From: Paenibacillus sp. FSL H8-0048
GTDB lineage: Bacteria > Bacillota > Bacilli > Paenibacillales > Paenibacillaceae
Direction: 5' to 3'
Assembly (NCBI RefSeq): GCF_038002825.1
Contig: NZ_JBBODF010000001.1
Location: 682,001 to 746,000 of the forward strand
DNA length: 64,000 nucleotides
In this document: positions 17,106-26,277 of the stretch, piece by piece
Position numbering within the stretch: position 1 is the first letter of the stretch
Layout: each line of letters starts with the position of its first letter
Program-made: the position numbers and the translations under genes
Notes under the pieces: generated by a model
Databases searched by the model: none
What the model saw: only the letters and a program-made list of their open reading frames with translations
What the model was told of the DNA's origin: nothing

Positions 17106-18116
17106 ATGAAGGGCGCTTTATCGGACTGCCGTGCGCTGGTTACAGGTGCATCAGGATTCGTAGGGACATGGCTCACTCAACATTTGCTTGAACAAGGTGC
17201 TGAACTAACCTCCATCCTAAGTGAGCTCAACCCGCGAAGCCCGTTTGTTAAAATGGGGCTGGACAAGGAAATCCGCTGTTATTATGGTTCAATTGCTGAC
17301 TACCACCTAATTGAACGCGCTATCACGGACGAAAGAATTAACACCGTCTTTCATCTGGCTGCCGTATCCATGCAGGATTTGGCATACCAGATCCCCTGGC
17401 AGACGTTCGAGACCAACGTGAAGGGTACTTACAATCTGCTGGAGGTCTGCCGGATTCACAAGGACCAGATCTCCAAAATCATTATTGCCTCCAGTGACAA
17501 AGTCTACGGTGACAGCCCCATTCTCCCCTATGATGAAGAGATGCCCATTCAGGGCAGGAATCCTTACGACGCCTCGAAATCCTGTTCCGACCTGATCTCC
17601 CAGAGCTACAGACACAGCTTCAGCCTGCCTATTGTAGTCGGGCGCTTCGGCAATATTTACGGAGGAGGCGATCTGAACTTCCGCAGGCTTATTCCCGGGA
17701 CCATACAGCGGCTATACGGCAAGCTCCGGCCTGTCATCCGAATCTCTTCAGTCGGAACCTATATGCGGGACTTCCTCTACATCAAGGATTTGGTCCAGGC
17801 ATATATGGCCATGTACCATTATGAAGGACATCAGGACGGAGAGCATGTATTTAACTTCGGGACCGGCAAGCTGTGGGAGATCCAGAAGGTTACCTCACTT
17901 ATTCAGCGCACAATGAATCTGGATTATATTGAACCGCAATATGAAGTTCAGAGCGGCAGGGAAATTCTGCAACAGCATCTCTCCCCTGAGCGGGCCAAGG
18001 CGATTCTTCAGTGGTCAGCAGATACTCCGCTGGAGGAAGGAATCCGGCAAACCGTAGACTGGTATGAACGATACTGGCTGCCCGAATCCCATACAGCAAC
18101 GACAGGAGTTGTATAA
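17106..18116 (+). CDS. NAD-dependent sugar epimerase/dehydratase (CDP-glucose/GDP-mannose 4,6-dehydratase-like)
   Basis: A soluble extended SDR of about 336 residues. It has the NAD loop TGASGFVGTWL near the N-terminus, the catalytic Ser in IIASSDKVYGDS, and a Tyr/Lys pair in YDASKSCSDL. The VYGD and RFGNIYGGGDLN motifs fit nucleotide-sugar 4,6-dehydratases and epimerases. I prefer the ATG at 17106 because AGGAGG (17092-17097) is only two bases from the ATG at 17100. It is the first gene of the plus-strand arm and probably supplies the modified sugar for one of the two glycosyltransferases (inference). Confidence 0.85.
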   Translation: MKGALSDCRALVTGASGFVGTWLTQHLLEQGAELTSILSELNPRSPFVKMGLDKEIRCYYGSIADYHLIERAITDERINTVFHLAAVSMQDLAYQIPWQTFETNVKGTYNLLEVCRIHKDQISKIIIASSDKVYGDSPILPYDEEMPIQGRNPYDASKSCSDLISQSYRHSFSLPIVVGRFGNIYGGGDLNFRRLIPGTIQRLYGKLRPVIRISSVGTYMRDFLYIKDLVQAYMAMYHYEGHQDGEHVFNFGTGKLWEIQKVTSLIQRTMNLDYIEPQYEVQSGREILQQHLSPERAKAILQWSADTPLEEGIRQTVDWYERYWLPESHTATTGVV

Positions 18117-18120
18117 TCCT

Positions 18121-19407
18121 ATGAAACCATCCGTTGTTATAACCGGCATGGGCTGTGTTACTCCTCTGGGCTATACGCCCGTGGAGATCTATGAAGCCAT
18201 GCTTCAAGGCAAAACAGCCTATAGCGCCATTAGCCTATTCGATGCATCCGCCTGCAGCTGCTCCATCGGAGGTGAAATTCCGAATTTCAGTATCAGAGAC
18301 CTGGGCATTTCCGGCTCTAACATGATGCTGAGATACAATAAGCTGCAGATGAAGGCCGCCTATCAAATGCTGAATGACTATGGACTGCTCGCAAGTCTGG
18401 AGAATAACGCTATGAATTGTGCGGTCTATGTGGCCAATCATCCGGTAAATCTGGACCCTGAGACGCTGCAGATCATTCGTTCGATCTGCAGCAGCGGCGG
18501 AGAGGGAGCCATGGATTTTTCACGGCTGGGGGATAACCTGCACCGGATTCCTCCCTTAAGCGGCGTGAAGCAACTAACCACGGTACCTTCGCACTTCATT
18601 GCCAAAACCACGGGAGCGCACGGACCCGGCAACTTGTATTGTAATAGCGATTGCGGAGGCATAACAGCCCTCCTGTCTGCGGCTAGTGCCATCGAGACCG
18701 GGCGGATAGACCAAGCCATGGTCTCCGCCTCCTTCAGTCCCTTCAGCGCCCATGAATTCAGGTGGTGGCTGGAGACCGGACTCGTCAGAAGCACGGCCGC
18801 ACGGGGGAATCCTGAAAAGCTGGTCACTCCCTTCAGCCCGCAATCATCAGGCACGCTTATGAGTGAGGGCGCGGGCGCTATTTTCCTGGAAAGGGAAGAA
18901 GTTGCCCTAAGCAATGGCCGCCCTATACTTGCCAGAATCCAAGGCGGGGCCAGCCTGACCGTTCCTGGTGAGACTTACTTGGAATTGTCGGCGGCAGGCT
19001 TCACGAAGGCCCTGAATCTGGCGCTGGAGCGTGCCAAGCTTGCCCCGGGTGACATTGATCTGATGATGTGCAACGCACCGTCTGTTGCCGCTTGGGATGA
19101 TGCTGAGCTTAAGGGTATCTCTGCTGTGTGGAATGGCTCAAGCGTAAGCGCTTCTGCATTGAAGGGGTATCTTGGGTATCTCGGCCCCGTATCCGGTCTG
19201 CTCGACGTGATCCTGGCGGTGCAATCGATGATCAGCCAAACTGCTGTGCCGCTGAACCATACATCTGCGCCCTCTGACAGCCGCACCAAATGGGTCCGCC
19301 CGGAGAATGCGGCCATGGATATTGAACGGACTGTCGTGAGCAGTGCAGGACCGGGCGGGGCCTACAGCGCTATCATTCTTGAGAAAGGGGACAATCACCC
19401 GCGATGA
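18121..19407 (+). CDS. Beta-ketoacyl synthase-like chain-length-factor candidate (KS-beta)
   Basis: About 428 residues with a thiolase-type KAS II fold (ITGMGCVTPLG at the start, SEGAGAIFLEREE, SSAGPGGAYSAI at the end). A Cys is near the nucleophile position (NSDCGG). The first catalytic His is replaced (CNAPSV where NAHGT is usual, codon at 19078) and the second is also lost (KGY where GH is usual, codon at 19168). Such loss is typical of partner subunits like the chain-length factor. Its stop overlaps the start of the fully catalytic ketosynthase (ATGA), as expected for a heterodimer. The start at 18121 follows the epimerase stop by four bases. Confidence 0.8.
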   Translation: MKPSVVITGMGCVTPLGYTPVEIYEAMLQGKTAYSAISLFDASACSCSIGGEIPNFSIRDLGISGSNMMLRYNKLQMKAAYQMLNDYGLLASLENNAMNCAVYVANHPVNLDPETLQIIRSICSSGGEGAMDFSRLGDNLHRIPPLSGVKQLTTVPSHFIAKTTGAHGPGNLYCNSDCGGITALLSAASAIETGRIDQAMVSASFSPFSAHEFRWWLETGLVRSTAARGNPEKLVTPFSPQSSGTLMSEGAGAIFLEREEVALSNGRPILARIQGGASLTVPGETYLELSAAGFTKALNLALERAKLAPGDIDLMMCNAPSVAAWDDAELKGISAVWNGSSVSASALKGYLGYLGPVSGLLDVILAVQSMISQTAVPLNHTSAPSDSRTKWVRPENAAMDIERTVVSSAGPGGAYSAIILEKGDNHPR

Positions 19408-20648
19408 GAAGCAAAATTGTAGTAACGGGAATAAGCGCGATTACCCCTCTGGGCAACCAACTGGAATCCATAGTCACCCATCTGAAGGCGGGCCATTCAG
19501 GAATCAGGCCGATTCAGCGGTATCAGGTGGGCAGCCTGCCTGTTAAACATGCAGCTGTGATTGATGATTCGGCGCTGGACCGGGTGCAGTACCCTGTTGC
19601 CGGCAATATTATTTTCAAGCTGTTCTACTCCTGTGTGAAGGAGCTTCTGGAAACCGGCGGTCCAGGAAGGTTCTATGCTCCCGAACGCATCAGCTTAATT
19701 GTAGGCACTGACCCCAATACCTCCTCTCCTGAGGATCTCCAGTATCTGTACGCTTATGGCAATGCAGAGCAGACTCCATCAGAGCCGATGGAGCTTGAGA
19801 CACTGCTCGCTAACCAGCCCTCTTATATGTTCTATCATGCTGCCCGTGATTTTGGCATAGGAGGCCCAAGTATAGCGAATTTCGGCACTTGCGCTGCTTC
19901 CGCGCAGGCGATTGGCGACGCCATGCTTATGCTGAGATCCGGGGATGCCGATGCGGTGATCACCGGGGGAGTCTCGTCCAAGCTGGACCCGATGTCTCTG
20001 GCCCGCCTCTGCCGGCTCGGTGCGCTTGAGCCCACGAAGGATGATTGCACTGAGAATTGCTCCCCGTTTGACCTGAACAGGAACGGCTTCACAATCGGGG
20101 AAGGCTCGGTTCTATTCCTGCTCGAGCGGGAAGAGGATGCACTCCGCCGGCATGCGCCGATCTATGCGGAGATACGGGGGTATGGCAGCTCGCTGGACGG
20201 TTATTCCATCACAGACCCGCATGAGTCTTCCCTGGGAATGATCCTGTCCATGGAGCGGGCTATTGAGGATGCCGGAGTGCCGCCGGAGGCCATCACCTAC
20301 ATTAACGCGCATGGCACAGGGACACCCAAGAACGATAAGCATGAGACTGAAGCGATTAAGGCAGTCTTCGGTACCCTCGCCGGGCAACTGGACATCAGCT
20401 CCACCAAATCGATGCATGGCCATCTGATGACAGCCGCCGGGGCCATGGAGACTCTGGTAACGATTCTTAGCCTGGGCAGCGGGTTCATTCCGCCAACGAT
20501 CAATTACAGAACCCCTGATCCCCAGTGTGACCTGAACTATACTCCGAATATATCGAAACCTGCGGACATAGAGATGGCCCTCACCAATTCATTCGGCATG
20601 GGCGGACAGAATGCGTCTCTGGTCATTGCTAAATATAAGCGGGGATGA
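19404..20648 (+). CDS. Beta-ketoacyl-ACP synthase II (KS-alpha)
   Basis: 414 residues. Canonical FabF-type: active-site Cys163 in GTCAASA, first His in INAHGTGTP, second His in SMHGHLMTAAG, and a GMGGQNAS loop near the end. It overlaps the KS-beta-like gene by 4 bp and is followed 4 bp later by the NAT-like gene. With ACP, KR and dehydratases in the divergent arm it can build a reduced or polyene chain by repeated condensation. A housekeeping FabF is unlikely because of the partner subunit and the glycosyltransferases around it. Confidence 0.9.
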   Translation: MRSKIVVTGISAITPLGNQLESIVTHLKAGHSGIRPIQRYQVGSLPVKHAAVIDDSALDRVQYPVAGNIIFKLFYSCVKELLETGGPGRFYAPERISLIVGTDPNTSSPEDLQYLYAYGNAEQTPSEPMELETLLANQPSYMFYHAARDFGIGGPSIANFGTCAASAQAIGDAMLMLRSGDADAVITGGVSSKLDPMSLARLCRLGALEPTKDDCTENCSPFDLNRNGFTIGEGSVLFLLEREEDALRRHAPIYAEIRGYGSSLDGYSITDPHESSLGMILSMERAIEDAGVPPEAITYINAHGTGTPKNDKHETEAIKAVFGTLAGQLDISSTKSMHGHLMTAAGAMETLVTILSLGSGFIPPTINYRTPDPQCDLNYTPNISKPADIEMALTNSFGMGGQNASLVIAKYKRG

Positions 20649-20652
20649 ACGA

Positions 20653-20979
20653 ATGGAGACTCCTTCAGCATGGGCTGGGTTGTACCTGAAGCGGATCGGC
20701 ATGGTTGTGGAGCCTCCCAGCCTGGATTATCTGCAGCGCTTAGTCAGGTCGCGGATGACCCGTCTAGTCTTTGAGAATATCTCCAAGCTGCATTATCTTA
20801 AGGCCTTTGAAGAACAGCAATACTATCTTCCTCCGCAGGAAGTCTACTTGGATCATATGTATAGATTTGATTACTCCGGCGTGTGCCACACGGGCAATTA
20901 TTATTTCTGCAAGCTGCTGCAGGAGCTTGGCTACGATGCTTATCCTATTAAATACGCCTCCCATCTGGCAACAACGTGA
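20653..20979 (+). CDS. Arylamine N-acetyltransferase-like protein, N-terminal part (frameshifted)
   Basis: 108 residues that match the first domain of arylamine N-acetyltransferases: YLKRIG, PSLDYLQRLV, FENIS, and the catalytic Cys78 in SGVCHTGNYYF, followed by His104 in YASHLATT just before the TGA at 20977. NATs of the RifF type act as amide synthases that release polyketides onto an amine, so the gene makes sense after a ketosynthase pair. The start at 20653 follows GGGGA by seven bases. The rest of the protein continues in the -1 frame. It could be a pseudogene, a sequencing error or a frameshifted gene. Confidence 0.7.
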   Translation: METPSAWAGLYLKRIGMVVEPPSLDYLQRLVRSRMTRLVFENISKLHYLKAFEEQQYYLPPQEVYLDHMYRFDYSGVCHTGNYYFCKLLQELGYDAYPIKYASHLATT

Positions 20980-21473
20980 AGATTGCAGACCGGCTCTATT
21001 ATACGGATGTAGCACTGGGGCATCCCGTCTATTATCCGCTGGATATCTCCCAGCCGCATGAGCTTATGATTCACCATTCCCGGGTTATGGGCTATCCTGA
21101 CCCGAGCAACAAGCTTAAATTCCATCTGGTGCACGGAATTACAGGCAAAGAACAGCATCACTGGATATTTCGTCCCGATGAGCGCGCAGGCTTGCCGGAA
21201 GTTCACCGGCTTATTCACTGGAGCAATGAGCCGCAGCGTCTGTTCACCACTATCCTGCGGGTCTATCAGTGGCAGCCGGACCGGCAGCGCTCGCTGTCTC
21301 TTGTAAATAATACATTCACCATCCGGTATCAGGAGAGCCAAGAGCAAATGAAGCTGCACTCCATACAGGAGATTCAGGATATTGTGCACAATGAATTCGG
21401 CATGACCAACCTCCCGGTTCATGAAGCTGTAGAAACTCTCGAATCCCTGGGCACACCAATATGGGGTGAATAA
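20976..21473 (+). CDS. Arylamine N-acetyltransferase-like protein, C-terminal part (frameshifted)
   Basis: 165 residues from a GTG that overlaps the stop of the N-terminal part (GTGA). RLYYTDVALG holds the Asp of the Cys-His-Asp triad. If the two parts are read through a -1 shift, His104 and this Asp are 15 residues apart, the same spacing as His107 and Asp122 of the Salmonella enzyme. The remainder (NEPQRLFTT, QEIQDIVHNEFGM) fits the third NAT domain. Neither half alone has a complete active site. A strong terminator follows. Confidence 0.65.
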   Translation: MKIADRLYYTDVALGHPVYYPLDISQPHELMIHHSRVMGYPDPSNKLKFHLVHGITGKEQHHWIFRPDERAGLPEVHRLIHWSNEPQRLFTTILRVYQWQPDRQRSLSLVNNTFTIRYQESQEQMKLHSIQEIQDIVHNEFGMTNLPVHEAVETLESLGTPIWGE

Positions 21474-21495
21474 AATTCACCCCGCCTTATCCGGA

Positions 21496-21540
21496 AGCAG
21501 CCCCACATTGATCGTTCATTCAATGTGGGGCTGCTCTTAT
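21496..21540 (+). terminator. Rho-independent terminator of the ketosynthase/NAT arm
   Basis: A perfect 16-bp stem (5' arm 21496-21511, 3' arm 21520-21535) with an 8-base loop, followed by CTTATTTTAA on the plus strand. It sits between two convergent genes, and the minus-strand phosphoesterase gene ends at 21542, so it may also serve that gene. Confidence 0.85.
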
Positions 21541-21541
21541 T

Positions 21542-23149
21542 TTAATCCATTCCGGTAATGGACCAGTTATGATCTACCTCCGGTATAATCGTCTGGCGCT
21601 CCCGGATGTAGCGCACCAGCAGCTCGCGGACGCTGCAGTCCGACTCCCAGTGCTTCACGGCGCTGACCAGTCCCGAGGCCTTCAATAGACTGCTGTAACG
21701 GTAATTGTTGACGGCAAGCTGCAATTCGTCCGTATCGGCAAGCGGTCTGCCCCGGTAGGCCAGGTGGATGATCCGCCGGCCTGCCGGCTGCGAGAGGTCG
21801 ATCTGATAATTGACCCCGGCGAACATATCGTAGAGGTAGCTCGGCACCTCGGGATCGGCGGATATATTCGTCTCTCCGGGCTGCCACTGCCGGAAATGTG
21901 AAGCTGAAGCTTCCATATAAGCCTTTAGCTCCTTGCCGGTAACGGTAACCACATACAGCACATTATCAAAAGGGTAAATGCGGTAGACATCTGCATACGT
22001 CAGCGGTCCCTGCTTCAGATCCGCGTTGTCGTTAAACAGGCTAGTAGCGGCAACATCCGCTCCGCTGGCCTCCAGCATGGCACGCTGGATCAAGGTTATG
22101 ACCGCCGTATCCTGCACCCGTCCGGCGGGCAGCCCGGCAGTCTCTTCAGGCTGGAAATCGGCCGCTGCATACCCCAGAATGCCGCCCTCCCCTTCTATGG
22201 AAGAGCCACCACCGCCTTCGGCGATGAACCGGAGGGTCTCTTCATGCGCCCCAGCAACCATACTGCGCAGTTCCGGGTCCGGCTCCCAGCTACTCATATC
22301 TACCACCGTGACCTCCCGGCTCACAACCTTGGGCTGACCGCCTTCCAGCTCCAGTGTCAGGTCGAAGCGTACAACTTCCCGCCCCCGGTCCCGCGGCCCT
22401 CCAATAACGGTATTCCCGATGCGCTGGTTTACGGTAATATGCATATGGCCGACCAGCAGCACATCTGCTTCAGGAACAAGCTCCGCAATCCGTCCGGCGG
22501 CATCCGAGCCGCCCTCTTCATCGAATTCTGCGACCATACCCGCATGGGCGCTGATCACAATCAGGTCCGCCTTCCCTTCCGCTCGGAGGGAAGCCGCTAT
22601 CGCTTGCGCGGTCTCGGCCATATGGCCGAACCTTAGGCCCTCAACCTTTCCTCCATCCCAGCGCGGAACGTTGGGATTCGTCAGACCGATAACCGCAATC
22701 CGGATGCCGTGCTGTTCTAGGATCACATATGGCTCTGCAAAGGGTCTGCCTTCCGTGTCCCAGACATTGGCAGCAAGCACCGGGAAGTTCAGCTCCTGCC
22801 TGATCCGCTCAATCAGGCCAAGGCCGAAGTTAAACTCATGGTTGCCCAGCGTCAGTGCAGCATAGCCCATGGCATTAAGTGCTGCCGCGACCGGATGCCT
22901 CTCATCCGGCCGCTTATTGTAGACATCGTCAGTCAGCATATTTCCCTGGAAGATGTCACCGTTATCGATCAGCAGAACCTCGGTTCCGCTCTCTCTAAGC
23001 TCCCGGACGTAAGCTGCTACTCTGCCGAGCCCGTCATTTACGGTATCGAGTCCGTCTTCATAACGGTAGCCCCACAGATTGCCATGAACATCCGAAGTAG
23101 CGATAATCACAATCTTGCGCAGGTTACGGCTTGCTGCCGGTTCCATCAT
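21542..23149 (-). CDS. 5'-nucleotidase/cyclic phosphodiesterase-family metallophosphoesterase
   Basis: About 535 residues. The calcineurin-like domain carries the metal motifs SDVHGN (about 15), DNGDIFQGN (about 60), GNHEFNFG (about 100), SAHAG (about 200) and GHMHI (about 235). The C-terminal 5'-nucleotidase domain follows (about 340-500). No signal peptide is visible, so it is probably cytoplasmic, unlike the exported YfkN/UshA type. The start at 23149 is chosen because of the GGGTGG site 5 bases before it. It follows the two sugar permeases by 13 bp, so the transported compound may be a nucleoside or phosphorylated sugar (inference). Confidence 0.88.
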   Translation of the reverse strand: MMEPAASRNLRKIVIIATSDVHGNLWGYRYEDGLDTVNDGLGRVAAYVRELRESGTEVLLIDNGDIFQGNMLTDDVYNKRPDERHPVAAALNAMGYAALTLGNHEFNFGLGLIERIRQELNFPVLAANVWDTEGRPFAEPYVILEQHGIRIAVIGLTNPNVPRWDGGKVEGLRFGHMAETAQAIAASLRAEGKADLIVISAHAGMVAEFDEEGGSDAAGRIAELVPEADVLLVGHMHITVNQRIGNTVIGGPRDRGREVVRFDLTLELEGGQPKVVSREVTVVDMSSWEPDPELRSMVAGAHEETLRFIAEGGGGSSIEGEGGILGYAAADFQPEETAGLPAGRVQDTAVITLIQRAMLEASGADVAATSLFNDNADLKQGPLTYADVYRIYPFDNVLYVVTVTGKELKAYMEASASHFRQWQPGETNISADPEVPSYLYDMFAGVNYQIDLSQPAGRRIIHLAYRGRPLADTDELQLAVNNYRYSSLLKASGLVSAVKHWESDCSVRELLVRYIRERQTIIPEVDHNWSITGMD

Positions 23150-23171
23150 CTCGTCCACCCTTCTTCGTCTC

Positions 23172-23999
23172 TTATTTCAGAATTGCGCCTGCGGTGAAGC
23201 TCTTCTCCATCTGGTCACTGAACAGCACATAAGCAAGCAGAATCGGCAGCGTAGAGATTACCATTGCTGCGGCCAGCGGTCCCCAGCTAATGCTGTACTG
23301 GCCGCTGAAGTTCATCAGCCCGAGCGGCAGCGTCCGCAGCGTTTCCTTCTGGATAAAGGTTGCCGCCATCAGCAGCTCATTCCATACGGCGAGGAACACG
23401 AAGATCGCAACCGAGGCAAGCGGCGGCTTCAGCAGAGGAAGCACGACCTTGAAGAAGGATTTCACCACCCCGCAGCCGTCGATGAACGCAGCCTCCTCCA
23501 GCTCCTTCGGCATGCTCCGCAGGAACGCCGACAGCATATAGACGCCAATTGGCAGATTCACAGCGATGTACGGCAGGATAATCGACAGCCGCGAGCTGAG
23601 AATACCGAGATTCTTCAGGATCATGAACAGCGGAATCAGCGTAGCATGAATCGGCACCATGACCCCCATGAGCAGAATGAACAGAATCAGTCCGTTGTAT
23701 TTGAATCTCATCCGTGTCAGCGCGTAAGCCATCATCGAAGCGAACAGCAGCACGCACAAGAGGGTAATCAGCGTAACGGACACACTGTTGAAAAAGTATT
23801 GATTCACCTTGGCGCTTACCCAAGCCTCTGAGAAATTACTAAACCGCCATTCTGTGGGGAGCGCCCAGACCACTCCGCCGATAATCTCCGAATTATCCTT
23901 AAACGCACTTACCACAAGCCAGTATAGCGGGAACAACTGGAGGACGGCAATGAGGATCATCAACAGATAGATGCCTGTATTTTTCGTAGTCTTCAGCAT
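23172..23999 (-). CDS. Sugar ABC transporter permease, MalG type
   Basis: 275 residues, six helices. The EAA loop (EELEEAAFIDGCGVVKSFFKVVLP, about 165-190) contacts the ATPase. The N-terminal helix and the final AGAILK match CUT1-family MalG proteins. It has an AAGGAGG-like site (TAAGGAGGACC) and follows the MalF-type gene by 12 bp. No ATPase gene is nearby, so a shared MsmX-like ATPase probably drives it, as is common in Firmicutes (established for Bacillus, inference here). Confidence 0.92.
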   Translation of the reverse strand: MLKTTKNTGIYLLMILIAVLQLFPLYWLVVSAFKDNSEIIGGVVWALPTEWRFSNFSEAWVSAKVNQYFFNSVSVTLITLLCVLLFASMMAYALTRMRFKYNGLILFILLMGVMVPIHATLIPLFMILKNLGILSSRLSIILPYIAVNLPIGVYMLSAFLRSMPKELEEAAFIDGCGVVKSFFKVVLPLLKPPLASVAIFVFLAVWNELLMAATFIQKETLRTLPLGLMNFSGQYSISWGPLAAAMVISTLPILLAYVLFSDQMEKSFTAGAILK

Positions 24000-24011
24000 G
24001 TCCGGTCCTCC

Positions 24012-24896
24012 TTAATATTCAATTTTTTCACGGGTCAGCACTTTGTTGAGTACCCAGGCGATGATCAGACACTCCAGCACCATGAATACGGCAAGCGCAC
24101 TGCCGTAGCCGAAGTTCTGCTTCAGGAACGCTTCCTGGAACATTTTCAGGGCAATCATTGTTGTGGAATGCAGCGGTCCGCCGTTCGTCATCACATACAC
24201 ACTCTCAAAGGTCTTGAGCGCGTAAATCACGTTCAGCACGACACAGATCCGCAGCACATCAGACAGCAGCGGAAGCGTGATATAACGGACTGCCTTCCAG
24301 CCGACAGCTCCGTCCAGCTTCGCGGCTTCATAATACTGTTCCGAGATACCCTGGATACCTGCAAACAGGATCAGCATGTTATAGCCTACATAATGCCAGG
24401 TTGTTACGATCAGGACGGACAAAAGTGCCGTCTTGGTATCTCCAAGCCAGGCCTGTGCCCAGCTGCCAAGGTGAACGGCCTCCAGCAGCGTGTTCAGCAT
24501 CCCGATGTTCGGATCGTAGATTTTGACCCACAGCAGACTGACCATCGTTGTTGACATGACCACCGGGAAAAAGTAAATATTGCGGAACCATTTGCGTCCC
24601 TTCATTTTGCGGGAGACCAAGAGCGCCAGGCCGAACGAGAGCGGAAGCTGGACGAACACGCCAGTCAGGAGGAAGGCTACACTGTTCCATACCGCCTTCC
24701 AGAAGCTTTTATCTGCGGTGAACATCTTGGTGTAATTGTCCAGGCCCACGAAGGCCATAGGGTTAATTCCGTCCCACTCCTGGAAGCTGTAATACGCCGT
24801 CATGAGGATCGGCACGAAATAGAAGACCAGAAATATGGTTAAGCCGGGTACTAGAAACAAAGCGATTAATTTCTTATCCGAGAGCGCTCTTTCCAT
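24012..24896 (-). CDS. Sugar ABC transporter permease, MalF type
   Basis: About 294 residues with six helices and the EAA motif (YYEAAKLDGAVGWKAVRYI, about 190-208). CUT1 family. The start at 24896 (MERALSDKKL) is favoured by the AGGTGG site; an in-frame start 42 bases earlier adds residues unlike the family. It lies between the lipoprotein gene and the MalG-type permease in one operon. Confidence 0.92.
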   Translation of the reverse strand: MERALSDKKLIALFLVPGLTIFLVFYFVPILMTAYYSFQEWDGINPMAFVGLDNYTKMFTADKSFWKAVWNSVAFLLTGVFVQLPLSFGLALLVSRKMKGRKWFRNIYFFPVVMSTTMVSLLWVKIYDPNIGMLNTLLEAVHLGSWAQAWLGDTKTALLSVLIVTTWHYVGYNMLILFAGIQGISEQYYEAAKLDGAVGWKAVRYITLPLLSDVLRICVVLNVIYALKTFESVYVMTNGGPLHSTTMIALKMFQEAFLKQNFGYGSALAVFMVLECLIIAWVLNKVLTREKIEY

Positions 24897-24981
24897 CACT
24901 ATCCACCTATCAGAGTGCAGAAAAGCGATGCGGTCCAAGAGACTGCATCGCCTTTCCCCTATTATATTTGTAAAGCGTGTC

Positions 24982-26277
24982 TTACTCTGCCGAACGGAGC
25001 AATGTTTCCAGCTGGGCCGTGTATTCCTCAGGCGTCAGATTGCCGCCATAGAGCTGCTGCGTCATATCGCGGTATTCCTGACCTGTATCTGCCGACAGCA
25101 GGCCGAACCACATCGCCTGGGTTTTGGCTGTTTTGCTGATATCGGCAGCATAAGCGGAGAGCTGCTCATTCTGCGACTCCGACTTCACTTCACTGGCTGC
25201 ATAGCCCGGCAGGCCTTTGCGTACGAACTCATCATTGAGCTTCAGAGACAGCTTAATGGCGAATTCCTTGGCTTTGTCAAGGTGCTTGGAGCTGTTGTTC
25301 ACGAACAAGGAGTAAGGTGCCGCCGAGTTCTGGAAGCCGATCGTCGCACTGTAGACATCCTCTGCACCCGTCTTCGGGAATGCGATATATCCGAGATTAT
25401 CGCCCATGGCCTTCGACAACGCGCCGAAGTTGAAGCTGCCGTCAATCCAGATCAGCGCCTTATCATTCTTGAACAGCTCCTGGGCATCCAGGTAAGCCGA
25501 GCCTAGGAAGCCTTTCTGGAAGGCATTGCTGCTTACCAGGGTGGCTACCTGCTTCGCCGCATCTACAAATGGAGCATCTGTAAACTTCGCATCGCCTTTA
25601 ATCGCATTGTCGAAGGCGTTAACGTCCTGACGCGCTACAAGCAGGTTGTACAGCAGATCACCCTGCCATCTTTCCTTGCCGCCGAGGGCGATAGGGATGA
25701 TCCCTTTATCATCGGCTTTGGATACCAGCGCCTGAAGATCATCCCAGGTTGCAGGAGGCGTAGCGCCCAGATCGCTCATCAGCTTTTTGTTATAGTAGAA
25801 GACCAGGGTTGTACTGATATTGGAAGGAACGGAATAGATATTGCCGTCTTCTTCTTTCACCAGCTGGTTGTCCAGAAATTTCGCACCAAGTCCTGTGGAA
25901 TCCAGGGTATCGTTCAGCGGGGCTACCGTTTTCGATTGCAGTACAGGTGTCCGGTAGGACTTCCCGGCATGCTGCTGGAATACATCCGGTAGCTCATTGG
26001 CAGCCAGTGCAACACTGATTTTGGTCTTGTAGGTCTCGTCCTGTATGTACTCATAATTCAAATCCACGCCGACTTCCGCTGCGGTAGCCTCGGCAGCAGC
26101 CTGATACATCGGATCTGCATCGAACATCCATAAGGAGACAGATTCCTTACCTTCCGCCGCTTTCGCATCCTGATTCTGAGTTGCCCCTTCGTTACCGTTG
26201 GCTCCTCCGCAAGCACTAAGCACTACACTGCTAAGCGCGATGGATGCTGCAACTACCCCAAGCTTTTTTCCGAACAT
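24982..26277 (-). CDS. Extracellular sugar-binding lipoprotein
   Basis: About 431 residues. A lipoprotein signal peptide (MFGKKLG..., lipobox LSAC, Cys about residue 23) anchors it to the outer face of the membrane. The mature protein is a family 1 solute-binding protein (WMFDADPMYQ, PPATWDDLQALV, ALIWIDGSFN). The start at 26277 follows AAAGGTGG. It is the first gene of the importer operon, whose sensor/regulator pair lies about 600 bp upstream. The ligand is not readable from the sequence. Confidence 0.93.
   Translation of the reverse strand: MFGKKLGVVAASIALSSVVLSACGGANGNEGATQNQDAKAAEGKESVSLWMFDADPMYQAAAEATAAEVGVDLNYEYIQDETYKTKISVALAANELPDVFQQHAGKSYRTPVLQSKTVAPLNDTLDSTGLGAKFLDNQLVKEEDGNIYSVPSNISTTLVFYYNKKLMSDLGATPPATWDDLQALVSKADDKGIIPIALGGKERWQGDLLYNLLVARQDVNAFDNAIKGDAKFTDAPFVDAAKQVATLVSSNAFQKGFLGSAYLDAQELFKNDKALIWIDGSFNFGALSKAMGDNLGYIAFPKTGAEDVYSATIGFQNSAAPYSLFVNNSSKHLDKAKEFAIKLSLKLNDEFVRKGLPGYAASEVKSESQNEQLSAYAADISKTAKTQAMWFGLLSADTGQEYRDMTQQLYGGNLTPEEYTAQLETLLRSAE

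Noticed and set aside
19404..20648. Housekeeping fatty acid synthase fabF
   Set aside because: It is paired with a non-catalytic KS and surrounded by glycosyltransferases, an exporter and a NAT-like gene; no fabD, fabH or fabG-acpP housekeeping order.
24835..25506. Long plus-strand open frame opposite the sugar-binding protein
   Set aside because: Antisense to a well-supported gene; the protein has low-complexity features typical of a shadow frame, and no ribosome site.
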